From the NCBI GenBank assembly GCA_050173345.1, contig JBFXKW010000002.1, forward strand, positions 496,001 through 560,000: 64,000 nt of DNA, in the 5' to 3' direction. This document shows positions 44,996 to 53,363 of this stretch, in pieces. Source of the stretch: SHWC01 sp050173345 (GTDB lineage: Bacteria; Pseudomonadota; Alphaproteobacteria; UBA828). Position 1 is the first letter of the stretch, and each line of letters starts with the position of its first letter. A model generated the notes under the pieces. That model saw only the letters and a program-made list of their open reading frames with translations, was not told the DNA's origin and ran no database searches. A program made the position numbers and the translations under genes.

Positions 44996-46090
44996 ATGGT
45001 CATCGCTAGCGAATCGACGGAAGCGCCCGTTGCCTTCGATCCCTTGCTCGAAGGGCCGGCCCGCACGGGCAGCCTGAGCGAACTCGCGCGCTCGAGCTAT
45101 GCCCTGGCGCGCGAGGCGCTTGCCGCCGGCCGCTTCGCCGATGCGGCCATGCTCGGCCGGCATACCATCGACGAGGCGCGTGAAGCCTACGAACTCTATC
45201 GGGATTGGATCGTCCAGATACGCGATTATCTGTGGGCGGAAGGCGTCGCGGAAGCCCGAATCGCCGAGGGCGAGCAACGCATCACCGGCCTGCTTCGCGC
45301 GCCGGACGGCGCGGCCTTCGACCTCGACGCCGGCTGGCGCCGCTATGGCGAGGCGATCGAGCGCTTCGCGGCACTGGCCGAGCAAGGCGACGCCGCGGCG
45401 GCCGGGGCAGCGCTGCGCGAGGCATGGTCGATCTGGCTCGATGCCCATGACAAGGGCTGCGACTTGGTCGCCGGCATGCTCGACCTCGTGGTCGAGCATC
45501 TGGGCGAGGAACGCATCGGGCCGCTGTGGGACCTCCTGCTCGGCCCGATGTACGAGACCTATGACCGCTACGACACGGACCGCACGCCCTGGCCGTGCTC
45601 CTACCAGCGCATCCTGACCGTCGCGATCGAGGCGCTGCGCGGCCATCTGAGCGGCCCCGTGCGCGAGGGCGACATCGAGATCGTGGACGAGGCCGAGCGC
45701 GTCGTGCTGCGCTTCGAGCCGTGCGGCTCGGGCGGGCGCAGCATGCGCACCGACCCGGTGACCGGCGCCGCGCCGCGCATGGAGCCGCCCTTCGGCTTCC
45801 GCGTGACCGAGCGCGCCCATCCCTGGTCGTGGAACAAGACGGGCATCTGCCCCTACTGCGTGCATTGCTGCCAGCTCAACATGCGCATGCCGATCGCGAA
45901 GTTCGGCTATCCGACCCGCGTGGTCGAGCCGCCCACCTGGCCCGAGGCACGCACCGGCGGCAAGTGCAGCTGGACCATCTACAAGGATCCCCGCTTCGTG
46001 CCCGACGAAGCCTATGCGGCGGTCGGCGCGGCCAAGCCGGACGAGATCGGCGGCGCGGCGACGCGCGGCCGGCAGGCCGGCTCGGAATGA
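44996..46090 (+). CDS. Cysteine-rich protein of unknown function, first gene of the ligase/DUF1116 operon
   Basis: A 364-residue soluble protein I cannot assign. The first two thirds are helical and acidic ('ARSSYALAREALAAGRFADAAMLGRHTIDEAREAYELYRDW' in the first 95 residues, in part like a TPR or four-helix fold). The C-terminal third holds conserved-looking cysteines: C243 in 'EPCGSGGRSM', the cluster CPYCVHCC (C285, C288, H290, C291, C292) and C324 in 'GGKCSW'. This suggests a metal site (zinc or iron-sulfur) or a thiol-rich active site. GGGGGATA precedes the ATG at 44996; the frame is open far upstream, but that part crosses the regulator gene. Its stop overlaps the next start (ATGA). Confidence 0.85.
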   Translation: MVIASESTEAPVAFDPLLEGPARTGSLSELARSSYALAREALAAGRFADAAMLGRHTIDEAREAYELYRDWIVQIRDYLWAEGVAEARIAEGEQRITGLLRAPDGAAFDLDAGWRRYGEAIERFAALAEQGDAAAAGAALREAWSIWLDAHDKGCDLVAGMLDLVVEHLGEERIGPLWDLLLGPMYETYDRYDTDRTPWPCSYQRILTVAIEALRGHLSGPVREGDIEIVDEAERVVLRFEPCGSGGRSMRTDPVTGAAPRMEPPFGFRVTERAHPWSWNKTGICPYCVHCCQLNMRMPIAKFGYPTRVVEPPTWPEARTGGKCSWTIYKDPRFVPDEAYAAVGAAKPDEIGGAATRGRQAGSE

Positions 46091-47448
46091 CCGCGGCCTC
46101 GGCCGGCCTCGCGGAAGCCGCGCGGAAGCTCGCGGCCGAGGGCGTCAGGCTCGTGCAGATCGAGCTGCCGGAGATCGACGGCGGCATGCGCGCCAAGCTG
46201 ATCTCGATCAAGAAGGCCGAATCCGGCTCGGGCAGCGCCTTCTGCACCATCGTCTACTGCCTGAGCACGGCCGACGACGTTTACGAGACGCCATCCGGCA
46301 ACTACGCCAACGGCTTCCCGGACTGGTTCGCCATGCCGGACCCGGCGACCTTGCGCCGCCTGCCCTGGCTCGACGATACCGCCGCCGCGATCTGCGACCT
46401 CTATGACGCCGACGGCCGGCCGGTGGAGGTCGCGCCGCGCGGCCTGCTCCGCCGCGCCGCGGACAAGGCCGCCTCGATGGGCTACGAGGCACGTTTCGCG
46501 ATGGAGTACGAGCTGTTCGTCCTGCACGCCGACCCGGTGCTCTTGAAGGGCGGCAGGCAGCACGGCCTCCAATCCCTGTCGCGCACCTGGAACGCCTACA
46601 GCCATCTCCGGCTCGCCGACACGCGGCCGCTGCTCGCGGAGTTCACCAGGCGGATGGAAGGCATCGGCATCGCGATCGAGGCCTGCCATACCGAGCTCGG
46701 CTATGGCTCGATCGAGATCGCGATCGCCCATGCCCCGCCGCTCGAAGCCGCCGACCGCGCCTTGCGCGCCAAGGCCTATCTCAAGGAGCTGTGCAACGAG
46801 CGCGGCCTCGTCGCCACCTTCATGCCGAAATGGGACACGAAGCAATCGGGCTCGGGCGGCCACATCCACCAGTCGCTCTGGCGGGACGGCGCCAACCAGT
46901 TCATCGAGGACGGCGCGCCGAGCCCGCTCTGCAAGGCGTATGCCGCGGGCCAGCTCGCGACGCTTGCCGATTTCACCGCGATCTTCCTGCCGAGCATCAA
47001 TGCCTATCGCCGGCCGAACGGGCCGGCCTGGGCGCCCGAGAACGTCTCCTGGGGTACCGACAACCGCACGGCCGCGCTCCGCTATATCGCAAAACCGTCT
47101 TCGGCGGCGGCGCGCATCGAGCACCGCGTCTCGGGCGCCGACGTGAACCCCTATCTCGCGATGGCCGCACAGCTCGCGGGCGGCCTCCACGGCATAGAGA
47201 ACCGCCTCGTGCCGCCGGCACCTTCCGAGGGCAATGCCGCAGCGAACGATTCGCTCGAACACCTGCCGCGCGACCTCGCCGAGGCGACCGCCCGGCTCAA
47301 GGGTTCCGCGCTCGCCCGCGCGCTGCTCGGCGACGCCTTCGTCGATCACTATGCGATCTCCCGCGAGGTGGAATGGCGCCTCTGGCAGCGCTGGCTCGCC
47401 GAGACCGTGACGCCGTGGGAGCTCGACCGCTATTTTCAGACGATCTGA
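46087..47448 (+). CDS. Glutamine synthetase-like ligase 1
   Basis: A 453-residue protein of the glutamine synthetase superfamily, which joins an amine or ammonia to a gamma-carboxylate with ATP. Both domains are present: the N-terminal beta-grasp ('VRLVQIELPEIDGGMRAKLISIK') and the catalytic part with 'FAMEYELFVL' (metal Glu), 'ELGYGSIEIAIAHAPPLEAAD', 'KWDTKQSGSGGHIHQSLW' (nucleotide loop, metal His) and 'GTDNRTAALRYI'. The adenylylation Tyr loop of the housekeeping enzyme is missing, as in GlnT, PuuA and gamma-glutamylamide synthetase groups. It overlaps the upstream gene by 4 bases and precedes a second paralogue by 9 bases. Confidence 0.9.
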   Translation: MTAASAGLAEAARKLAAEGVRLVQIELPEIDGGMRAKLISIKKAESGSGSAFCTIVYCLSTADDVYETPSGNYANGFPDWFAMPDPATLRRLPWLDDTAAAICDLYDADGRPVEVAPRGLLRRAADKAASMGYEARFAMEYELFVLHADPVLLKGGRQHGLQSLSRTWNAYSHLRLADTRPLLAEFTRRMEGIGIAIEACHTELGYGSIEIAIAHAPPLEAADRALRAKAYLKELCNERGLVATFMPKWDTKQSGSGGHIHQSLWRDGANQFIEDGAPSPLCKAYAAGQLATLADFTAIFLPSINAYRRPNGPAWAPENVSWGTDNRTAALRYIAKPSSAAARIEHRVSGADVNPYLAMAAQLAGGLHGIENRLVPPAPSEGNAAANDSLEHLPRDLAEATARLKGSALARALLGDAFVDHYAISREVEWRLWQRWLAETVTPWELDRYFQTI

Positions 47449-47457
47449 GGAGATGCC

Positions 47458-48831
47458 ATGAACGCGCTCGACCGTGCGGGCATCGCGGACCTGATCACGC
47501 GCGGCGAGATCGACACGGTGGTGTGCGCGGCGCCCGACGTCTGGGGCCGGCTGATGGGCAAGCGCGTGACGGGCCGCACCTTCCTCAAGACCGCGCTCGG
47601 CGAGGAGGGCCTGCACGGCTCGCTCTACATCTTCACCGTCGACATGGACATGGACCCGCGACCCGGCTTCGCGCTGACCAGCTGGGAAACCGGCTATCAC
47701 GACTGCCGCTACGTGCCCGACCTCTCGACGCTGCATCGCGTGCCCTGGCACGACAAGACCGCGATGGTGCTGTGCGACCTGGCGGACGAGCACAGCGGCG
47801 CGCCGATCGCGGCCTCGCCGCGCGCCATCCTCAAGCGCCAGGTCGAGGCCGCCGCCGCGCTGGGCTACACGGTCAAGTGCGCGTCCGAGCTCGAGTTCTA
47901 CCTGTTCAACGACAGCTTCGAGGCGGCCTGGCACAAGGACTACAAGGGCCTCGACCCGACCTCGACCTATCGCGGCGACTATCACATCCTGCAATCGGCC
48001 AAGACCGAGCCGCTGTTCCAGAAGATGCGCCGCCATCTCGACGAGATCGGCATCGAGATCGAGTTCTCGAAGACCGAATGGGGCCTCGGCCAGCAGGAGA
48101 TCAACCTGCGCTATGCCGACGCGCTGGAGATGGCCGACCGGCACGCGCTCTACAAGAACGCGGTCAAGGAGATGGCGGCGCAGGCCGGGCTCTCCGCCAC
48201 CTTCATGGCAAAGCCCTGGGCGGACGACATCGGCTCGTCCTGCCACCTGCACACCAGCCTGTGGGACCGTGACGGCGCCACGCCGCTCTCATGGGACGAT
48301 ACGGCGCCGGGGCATATGAGCGCGCCGTTCGGCGCCTTCATCGCCGGGCAGATCGAGCACACGCGGGCGCTGTCGCTGCTCTTCGCGCACACCATCAACG
48401 CCTACAAGCGCTTCCGGCCGGACAGCTTCGCGCCGACCGCGATGGCGCTCGGCGACGACAACCGGACCTGCGGCTTCAGACTGTGCGGCGAGAAGGCATC
48501 GTTCCGCGTCGAGAACCGCATCCCGGGCGCCGACGCCAACCCCTATCTCGCGATCGCGGCCTCGATCGCGGCCGGGCTCGACGGCATGAAGCGCAAGCTG
48601 CCGGCACCCGCGATCTATCGCGGCAACGCCTATCACGACGACGCGCTGCCGCGCATCCCGACCTCGCTGCACGAGGCGCTGCCGCTGTTCGAGGCGAGCG
48701 GCTTCGCGCGAGAGGCGCTCGGCGCGGAGGCGCACGCGCACATCGCGAATTTCGCGCGGCAGGAGCTTGCCGCCTTCGACCATGAGTGCGTGACCGACTG
48801 GGAGCGCAAGCGCTATTTCGAGCGCATCTGA
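47458..48831 (+). CDS. Glutamine synthetase-like ligase 2
   Basis: A 457-residue glutamine synthetase superfamily member, clearly diverged from its neighbour. The N-terminal part reads 'DTVVCAAPDVWGRLMGKRVTG', and the catalytic part has 'CASELEFYLF', 'EWGLGQQEINLRYADALEMAD', 'IGSSCHLHTSLWD' and 'LGDDNRTCGFRL'. The loop GSSCHLH differs from the GSGxHxH of the first copy. Pairs of this kind suggest either a hetero-oligomer or two successive ligation steps (inference). The rest of the operon has SDRs and a DUF1116 protein, so the ligated compound is probably a carbon and nitrogen source rather than plain ammonia. Confidence 0.9.
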   Translation: MNALDRAGIADLITRGEIDTVVCAAPDVWGRLMGKRVTGRTFLKTALGEEGLHGSLYIFTVDMDMDPRPGFALTSWETGYHDCRYVPDLSTLHRVPWHDKTAMVLCDLADEHSGAPIAASPRAILKRQVEAAAALGYTVKCASELEFYLFNDSFEAAWHKDYKGLDPTSTYRGDYHILQSAKTEPLFQKMRRHLDEIGIEIEFSKTEWGLGQQEINLRYADALEMADRHALYKNAVKEMAAQAGLSATFMAKPWADDIGSSCHLHTSLWDRDGATPLSWDDTAPGHMSAPFGAFIAGQIEHTRALSLLFAHTINAYKRFRPDSFAPTAMALGDDNRTCGFRLCGEKASFRVENRIPGADANPYLAIAASIAAGLDGMKRKLPAPAIYRGNAYHDDALPRIPTSLHEALPLFEASGFAREALGAEAHAHIANFARQELAAFDHECVTDWERKRYFERI

Positions 48832-48848
48832 TCAAGGAGGGCCTGGGC

Positions 48849-49616
48849 ATGGCCGAGAGCAGCATCAGCTTCGACTTCAAGGGCCAGGTCGCGATGATCG
48901 CGGGCGCCGGCGGCGGCATGGGCCTCGCCATCGCGAACGGCCTGATCAAGGCCGGCGCCGACGTGACGCTCATCGACGTCAAGCCCGAGCCCGCCGGCAT
49001 TCCGGCCGGGCCGGGCCGCCATCTCTACGTCCAGGGCGACCTGACCGACGAGGCCCTGGTCAAGCGCGCCGTTGACGAGACGGTGGCACGCTTCGGCGGG
49101 CTCGACCTGCTTGCCAATACGGTCGGCGTGATCTGGTTCGGCCGTGACGTCTCGGCGCTCGACATCGACCTTGCGGTCTGGGACCAGGTGATGGCCATCA
49201 ACCTCAAATCGATGGTCATCACCGCGCGCCACGCCGTGCCGCAGATGCGGAAGCGCGGCAAGGGCGCGATGATCCACGTCTCCTCCGTCCAGGCGCTGCG
49301 CGGCGATACCAAGGTGCAGGAGGCCTATGGTGCGTCGAAGGGCGCGATCCGCTCGCTCTCCAAGTCGCTCGCCATCCAGTTCGCCGCCGACCGCATCCGC
49401 TCGAACTGCATCCTGCCCGGCGCCATCCATACGCCGATGCAGGCGCGGCTCGACGATCCGGGCCTCAAGGCGAAATTCGCCGAGGCGATTCCGATCGGGC
49501 GCGTCGGCACCGCGGAGGACATCGCCAATTTGTCGCTGTTCCTGCTCTCGGACGCCGCGGGCTTCATCACCGGGGCCGAGTTCATCATCGACGGCGGCAC
49601 CACCGCGCTGCCCTGA
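48849..49616 (+). CDS. SDR family oxidoreductase (operon copy 1)
   Basis: A 255-residue short-chain dehydrogenase: glycine motif AGAGGGMG, Asp after beta2 ('VTLIDVKPE') for NAD(H), 'LLANTVGVIW' in place of the usual NNAG, catalytic 'HVSSVQAL' and 'YGASKGAIRSLS', and a C-terminal 'GAEFIIDGGTTALP'. The AAGGAGGGC ribosome-binding sequence stands 9 bases before the ATG at 48849. The replaced NNAG motif is notable but occurs in divergent SDRs. It follows the second ligase gene by 17 bases. Confidence 0.9.
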   Translation: MAESSISFDFKGQVAMIAGAGGGMGLAIANGLIKAGADVTLIDVKPEPAGIPAGPGRHLYVQGDLTDEALVKRAVDETVARFGGLDLLANTVGVIWFGRDVSALDIDLAVWDQVMAINLKSMVITARHAVPQMRKRGKGAMIHVSSVQALRGDTKVQEAYGASKGAIRSLSKSLAIQFAADRIRSNCILPGAIHTPMQARLDDPGLKAKFAEAIPIGRVGTAEDIANLSLFLLSDAAGFITGAEFIIDGGTTALP

Positions 49617-49649
49617 TCGCCACGAGGACCAAGAGGAGAGGAGCGGGCC

Positions 49650-50387
49650 ATGGACAATGTCGTTCTCGTCACCGGCGCGACCGGCGGCATCGGCCGCGCC
49701 ATCATCAACCGGCTCGTCGCCGAGGGCTACGCGGTCCTCGCCGGCGACATCGCGGTGAACAAGCGGCAGAACGGCAAGCCGGACCCGCTGGCGCCCAAGG
49801 GCTCGACCGTCGCGCTGCAGCATCTCGACGTGACCGATACGAAGAGCTGCGAGGCGGCGGTCAAGGCCGCGCTCAGGCTCGGCCGGCTCAAGGGGCTGGT
49901 CAACTGCGCCGGCATCGTGCGCTTCACGCCGGTGAGCGAGCTGAACGAGAAGGGCGCGCTCGAGGTCTGGAACGTCAACGTGCTCGGCGCGCACCGGATG
50001 GATTGCGCGGCGACGCCGCACATGAAGAAGGGCTCGGCGATCGTCAACATCTCGAGCGTGACGAGCGCGATCGGGCGGCTCAAGGGCGCCTCGCTCTACG
50101 GCGCCTCGAAGAACGGCCTGATCGCCTATACGCGCTATCTCGCGGTCGAGCTAGCGCCGAAGGGCATCCGGGTCAATTGCCTCGCGCCCGGCTATATCGC
50201 GGTGCCGATGAGCGCGTCCATGAAGGCGGTCTCGGGCGGCGAGAAGAAGCTGATCGAGCAGGTGCCGCTCAAGCGGCTCGGCACGGTCGACGAGATGGCG
50301 GATATCGTCGAGTTCCTGCTCTCGGACCGCGCGGCCTACATGACCGGCGCCATGCTGATGGCCGATGGCGGCGTGACGGTGGCCTGA
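49650..50387 (+). CDS. SDR family oxidoreductase (operon copy 2)
   Basis: A 245-residue short-chain dehydrogenase with TGATGGIGR, 'LVNCAGIVRFTPVSE', catalytic 'NISSVTSAIG' and 'YGASKNGLIAYTRYL', and C-terminal 'GAMLMADGGVTVA'. The Asp of 'VLAGDIAVNK' points to NAD(H). AGGAGAGGAGCGGG precedes the ATG. Its TGA overlaps the ATG of the DUF1116 gene (TGATG), so the two are translated together. Two SDRs in one operon suggest oxidation and reduction, or epimerisation, of a hydroxyl on the pathway substrate (inference). Confidence 0.9.
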   Translation: MDNVVLVTGATGGIGRAIINRLVAEGYAVLAGDIAVNKRQNGKPDPLAPKGSTVALQHLDVTDTKSCEAAVKAALRLGRLKGLVNCAGIVRFTPVSELNEKGALEVWNVNVLGAHRMDCAATPHMKKGSAIVNISSVTSAIGRLKGASLYGASKNGLIAYTRYLAVELAPKGIRVNCLAPGYIAVPMSASMKAVSGGEKKLIEQVPLKRLGTVDEMADIVEFLLSDRAAYMTGAMLMADGGVTVA

Positions 50388-51640
50388 TGTCGCGCGAGAC
50401 GCTGCGAAAAGACGCGAACGCCGAGACCTTCCGCCGCCTGATGGCGGCCGAGCCGGTGCTGATCGACGTGCGCCCGGCGGGCGAGGCGGTGCCCGGCTTC
50501 GCGCCGAACCTGGTGCTCACCTCCGGCCCGACCTTGGCGTTTGGCGACTATGAGGGCGGCCAGCGCGACGGGTTGATCGGCGGCGCGCTCTATGAGGGCC
50601 TGGCCGCGAGCCGCGACGAGGCGATCGCCAAGCTCGAAAGCGGCGCGATCCGCGTGCTCGGCTGCCAGGAGCTCGGCTGCGTCGGCTCGCTCGCCGGCAT
50701 CTACACGGCCTCCATGCCGGTCTTCGTGGTCGAGAACCAGGCGGGCAGCAACCGCGCCTTCTGCAACATGTACGAGGGCAAGTCGCCCAAGCGGCTCAAT
50801 TACGGCGTCTATGACGACGAGGTGCGCGGCCGCCTCAAGCGCATCGAGCAGGCGGTCGGCCCGGCCATCGGCGCCGCGGTGCGCGCCGCTGGCGGCGTGC
50901 CCCTGAAGCCGATCATGAAGCGCGCGCTCCACATGGGCGACGAGCTGCACAGCCGCAACACGGCGGCCTCGCTGCTGTTCGCCCGTTCCCTGTTCCCGGG
51001 GCTGATCGATCTCGCCGGCACGCGGCGCGACGACGTGCTGGCGACCGTCGAGGTGCTGACCGAGGACGATTATTTCTTCCTGCGCCTCTCGATGGCGGCG
51101 GCCAAGGCGATCGCCGACCATGCCCACGGCGTCGAGGGGTCGAGCCTGGTCACCGCCATGGGCTTCAACTGCAAGGGCTTCGCGATCCGCGTCGGCGGGC
51201 TCGGGCCGCGCTGGTTCACCGGCCCGCCGCCCAACGTGAAGGCCAAGCTGTTCGCCGGCCATACCGAGGACGAGATCAGCTGGATGGGCGGCGAGAGTCC
51301 GATCACAGAGACGGTCGGCCTCGGCGGCTTCGCCCAGGCCGCGGCGTTCGCGCTGCAGGCCTATCAGGGCGGCTCGGCCGGCGCGATGGTCGAGCGCAAC
51401 CTCGCGATGTACGGCATCACCGAGGGCGAGAACGAGCATTTCCTCATCCCCTATCTCGGCTATCGCGGCACACCGACCGGCATCGACATCGTCAAGGTGA
51501 TCGAGAGCGGCGTTCGCCCGGTGATGGATGTCGGCGTCGCCGGCAAGGGCGGCGGCCAGATCGGCGCCGGCATCGTCACCGCGCCCGAAGCCTGCTTCAC
51601 GGCCGCGATGAGTGCCTACGAGGAGCGCTACGGCGCATAG
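50387..51640 (+). CDS. DUF1116 protein (AllG/YlbE-like)
   Basis: A 417-residue DUF1116-family protein. Family marks are 'RALHMGDELHSRNTAASLLFARSL', 'ALTEDDYFFLRLSMAAAKA'-like text near the middle, 'VTAMGFNCKGFAIRVGGLG', 'ESPITETVGLGGFAQAAAFAL' and 'MDVGVAGKGGGQIGAGIV'. The E. coli homologue YlbE (renamed AllG) is one of three subunits needed for oxamate transcarbamylase in allantoin use. Its partners AllF (FdrA) and AllH (YlbF) are absent here, and the gene is instead joined to two ligases and two SDRs, so it probably serves another carbamoyl- or amide-handling reaction. It closes the operon. Confidence 0.88.
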   Translation: MSRETLRKDANAETFRRLMAAEPVLIDVRPAGEAVPGFAPNLVLTSGPTLAFGDYEGGQRDGLIGGALYEGLAASRDEAIAKLESGAIRVLGCQELGCVGSLAGIYTASMPVFVVENQAGSNRAFCNMYEGKSPKRLNYGVYDDEVRGRLKRIEQAVGPAIGAAVRAAGGVPLKPIMKRALHMGDELHSRNTAASLLFARSLFPGLIDLAGTRRDDVLATVEVLTEDDYFFLRLSMAAAKAIADHAHGVEGSSLVTAMGFNCKGFAIRVGGLGPRWFTGPPPNVKAKLFAGHTEDEISWMGGESPITETVGLGGFAQAAAFALQAYQGGSAGAMVERNLAMYGITEGENEHFLIPYLGYRGTPTGIDIVKVIESGVRPVMDVGVAGKGGGQIGAGIVTAPEACFTAAMSAYEERYGA

Positions 51641-51903
51641 CGCCGGCACGGTACCGGCATAGCCGGTCGCCGAGCCGTGTGACAAAGCTGGTGCAAGTGC
51701 ACATCGCGGCACTCGCAGGCGGCGTTGGCTACCCGAAACAACACGCAGGTACCTAGCCTCTCGCCCGGGGCATCGCCGGCATGGAACCAAGCGGCGACGA
51801 TGCGCGTCTATCGGGCAGGAGTCAGTAGGCGAAGGCGGTCCGACAAGGGACCGAGAACACCCCTCTTCGCCTATCTGAGCACCGTTGCACGGAGAGAGTT
51901 CCG

Positions 51904-52596
51904 ATGTTGAAGACATTGCTCGTCCCGAGCGCCTTTGCGCTTGCCCTCGCGATGCCGGCAGCGCTGAGCGCGCAGGAAACCCCGCCTGACGACGCGGCGA
52001 CGCCGGAGACGCTGGACGCGGCACCCGATGCCGGCGGGGCCGATGTGGATGCGAACCCGATCGATGACGGCGGCACCGGCGACGCGCCGCTGGACGTGAC
52101 CGAACCGGCCGGCGAGGGCACGCCCCCTCAGGAGGGCACGACCGAGCCGCAAGGCGACGGCACGCTCGGCCAGGAGGATATGAGCGGAAGCGAGACCCCT
52201 GCCGCCGCTTCCACCGACACGGTCATCCCCGCGGAAGAGGAAGGCGCGCTGCGCGCCGACAAGGTGATCGGGATGAAGGTCGTGGATGCGAGCGGCGAGC
52301 AGATCGGCAAGGTGACCGACATCATCCTGAACCCTGAGGGCCAGATGACCGGCCTCGTGATCTCCTCGGGCGGCTTCCTCGGAATCGGTGCCAAGAAGGT
52401 CGGCATCAAGGTCGATGAGGCGGACATCGACGTCGAGAGCGAGACGGTCGTCGCCAACAACCTGAGTCAGGAAGCGATCAAGCAGGCGCCGACGTTCAAG
52501 ACGCAAGAGGACCTCCAGGCCGAGATGGAAGCCCAGCAGCGCCAGCAGGAGCTTGACTCGCAGCAGCAGGAGCCGGCCGCCGGCGGCACCTACTGA
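51904..52596 (+). CDS. PRC-barrel domain exported protein
   Basis: A 230-residue protein with a signal peptide ('MLKTLLVPSAFALALAMPAALSAQ'-type start, cleaved about residue 23), a long acidic, Pro/Thr/Gly-rich linker (residues 25-115), a PRC-barrel domain at about 118-180 ('VIGMKVVDASGEQIGKVTDI', 'GGFLGIGAKKVGIKVDE') and a Gln-rich tail. PRC barrels of this kind are common in alphaproteobacterial envelope and stress proteins; function is unknown. It is monocistronic, with 263 bases upstream and an intrinsic terminator-like hairpin downstream. Confidence 0.87.
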   Translation: MLKTLLVPSAFALALAMPAALSAQETPPDDAATPETLDAAPDAGGADVDANPIDDGGTGDAPLDVTEPAGEGTPPQEGTTEPQGDGTLGQEDMSGSETPAAASTDTVIPAEEEGALRADKVIGMKVVDASGEQIGKVTDIILNPEGQMTGLVISSGGFLGIGAKKVGIKVDEADIDVESETVVANNLSQEAIKQAPTFKTQEDLQAEMEAQQRQQELDSQQQEPAAGGTY

Positions 52597-52608
52597 CGAT
52601 GAGCGCAG

Positions 52609-52646
52609 CCGAGACCGGCTGAACTGCCGGTCTCGGTATCCTTCCC
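52609..52646 (+). terminator. Terminator of the PRC-barrel gene
   Basis: CCGAGACCGGC (52609-52619) and GCCGGTCTCGG (52626-52636) pair perfectly over 11 bases around the loop TGAACT, 13 bases after the stop, followed by the pyrimidine-rich TATCCTTCCC. Confidence 0.75.
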
Positions 52647-52727
52647 TCATCGGCGTAATTTCTTGCCATCATCCTGACGGCCCGACGGCAGCATCTGCCG
52701 CGTCGCCGGCAAGTAGCGACATGGCAG

Positions 52728-53171
52728 CTACTTCAGAAAGATCACGCCCCACTGGCTGTCCACCACGTCGCCGCTCTTGGCGACCCTGAAGTTGGACGTG
52801 ATGATGCCGCTCGCGCCCTCGAACACGCCGGTCCCCTTGTTGATCTGCCACATGATCGCGCCGTGGGTGAGGTTCGAGTCGGCGCTCGGCGCCATGAAGC
52901 CGAGCTCGCGGGTCGAGAAGCTGATCGTGCCGGCCTTGCCGAAGGTGATGGTGCCGTCTTCGACGAACGTGCCGTCCTGATTGAGCCGCACTTCCGAGGC
53001 GAAAGTCGCCTGGCCGCCGCCGGTCTTGAACTCGGCATCGACGCCGTGATCGCCGATCGTCGTCGTGATCGAGCCCGCCGTGGCGGCCGAGCTCGCCACC
53101 ATGAAGCCGTCCGCGCCCGGCTTCGGCGTGGCCGAGCCCTTGAACACCAGCACGTACTGGACCTGTCTCAT
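52728..53171 (-). CDS. Small beta-rich protein of unknown function
   Basis: A 147-residue protein without signal peptide, rich in short alternating strands: 'VQYVLVFKGSATPKPGADGFM', 'ATFASEVRLNQDGTFVEDGTI', 'MWQINKGTGVFEGASGIITSNF' and 'VVDSQWGVIFLK'. The 'GTGVFEGASGIITSNF' stretch recalls the beta-barrel proteins of the dirigent/allene-oxide-cyclase type, but I cannot place it in a family. GGGGGAGAAGA precedes the ATG at 53171; an upstream in-frame start is less likely. It diverges from the CHAT protease gene with about 190 bases between, so the two may share a control region. Confidence 0.8.
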   Translation of the reverse strand: MRQVQYVLVFKGSATPKPGADGFMVASSAATAGSITTTIGDHGVDAEFKTGGGQATFASEVRLNQDGTFVEDGTITFGKAGTISFSTRELGFMAPSADSNLTHGAIMWQINKGTGVFEGASGIITSNFRVAKSGDVVDSQWGVIFLK

Positions 53172-53363
53172 TCTTCTCCCCCGCGGCTTGGAACGCCCCG
53201 TCCATCGGGGCTCAGCCCCGGATGCTAGGGAAGCCACCCGCCTGGTTCAACTCCGGTGCTGTGATTTTGCGCGAGAGGTATGGCTGTGCCGCTCGACGCG
53301 CGGAACGCGGCGTGCGAGTCTCGGCCGGCCGGCCGATAGGCGAGACCCGAGGGGCGTTTCAGC

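Noticed and set aside
46012..48252. 746-codon open frame antisense to the two ligase genes
   Set aside because: A shadow of GC-rich codons; both ligases on the other strand have intact motifs.
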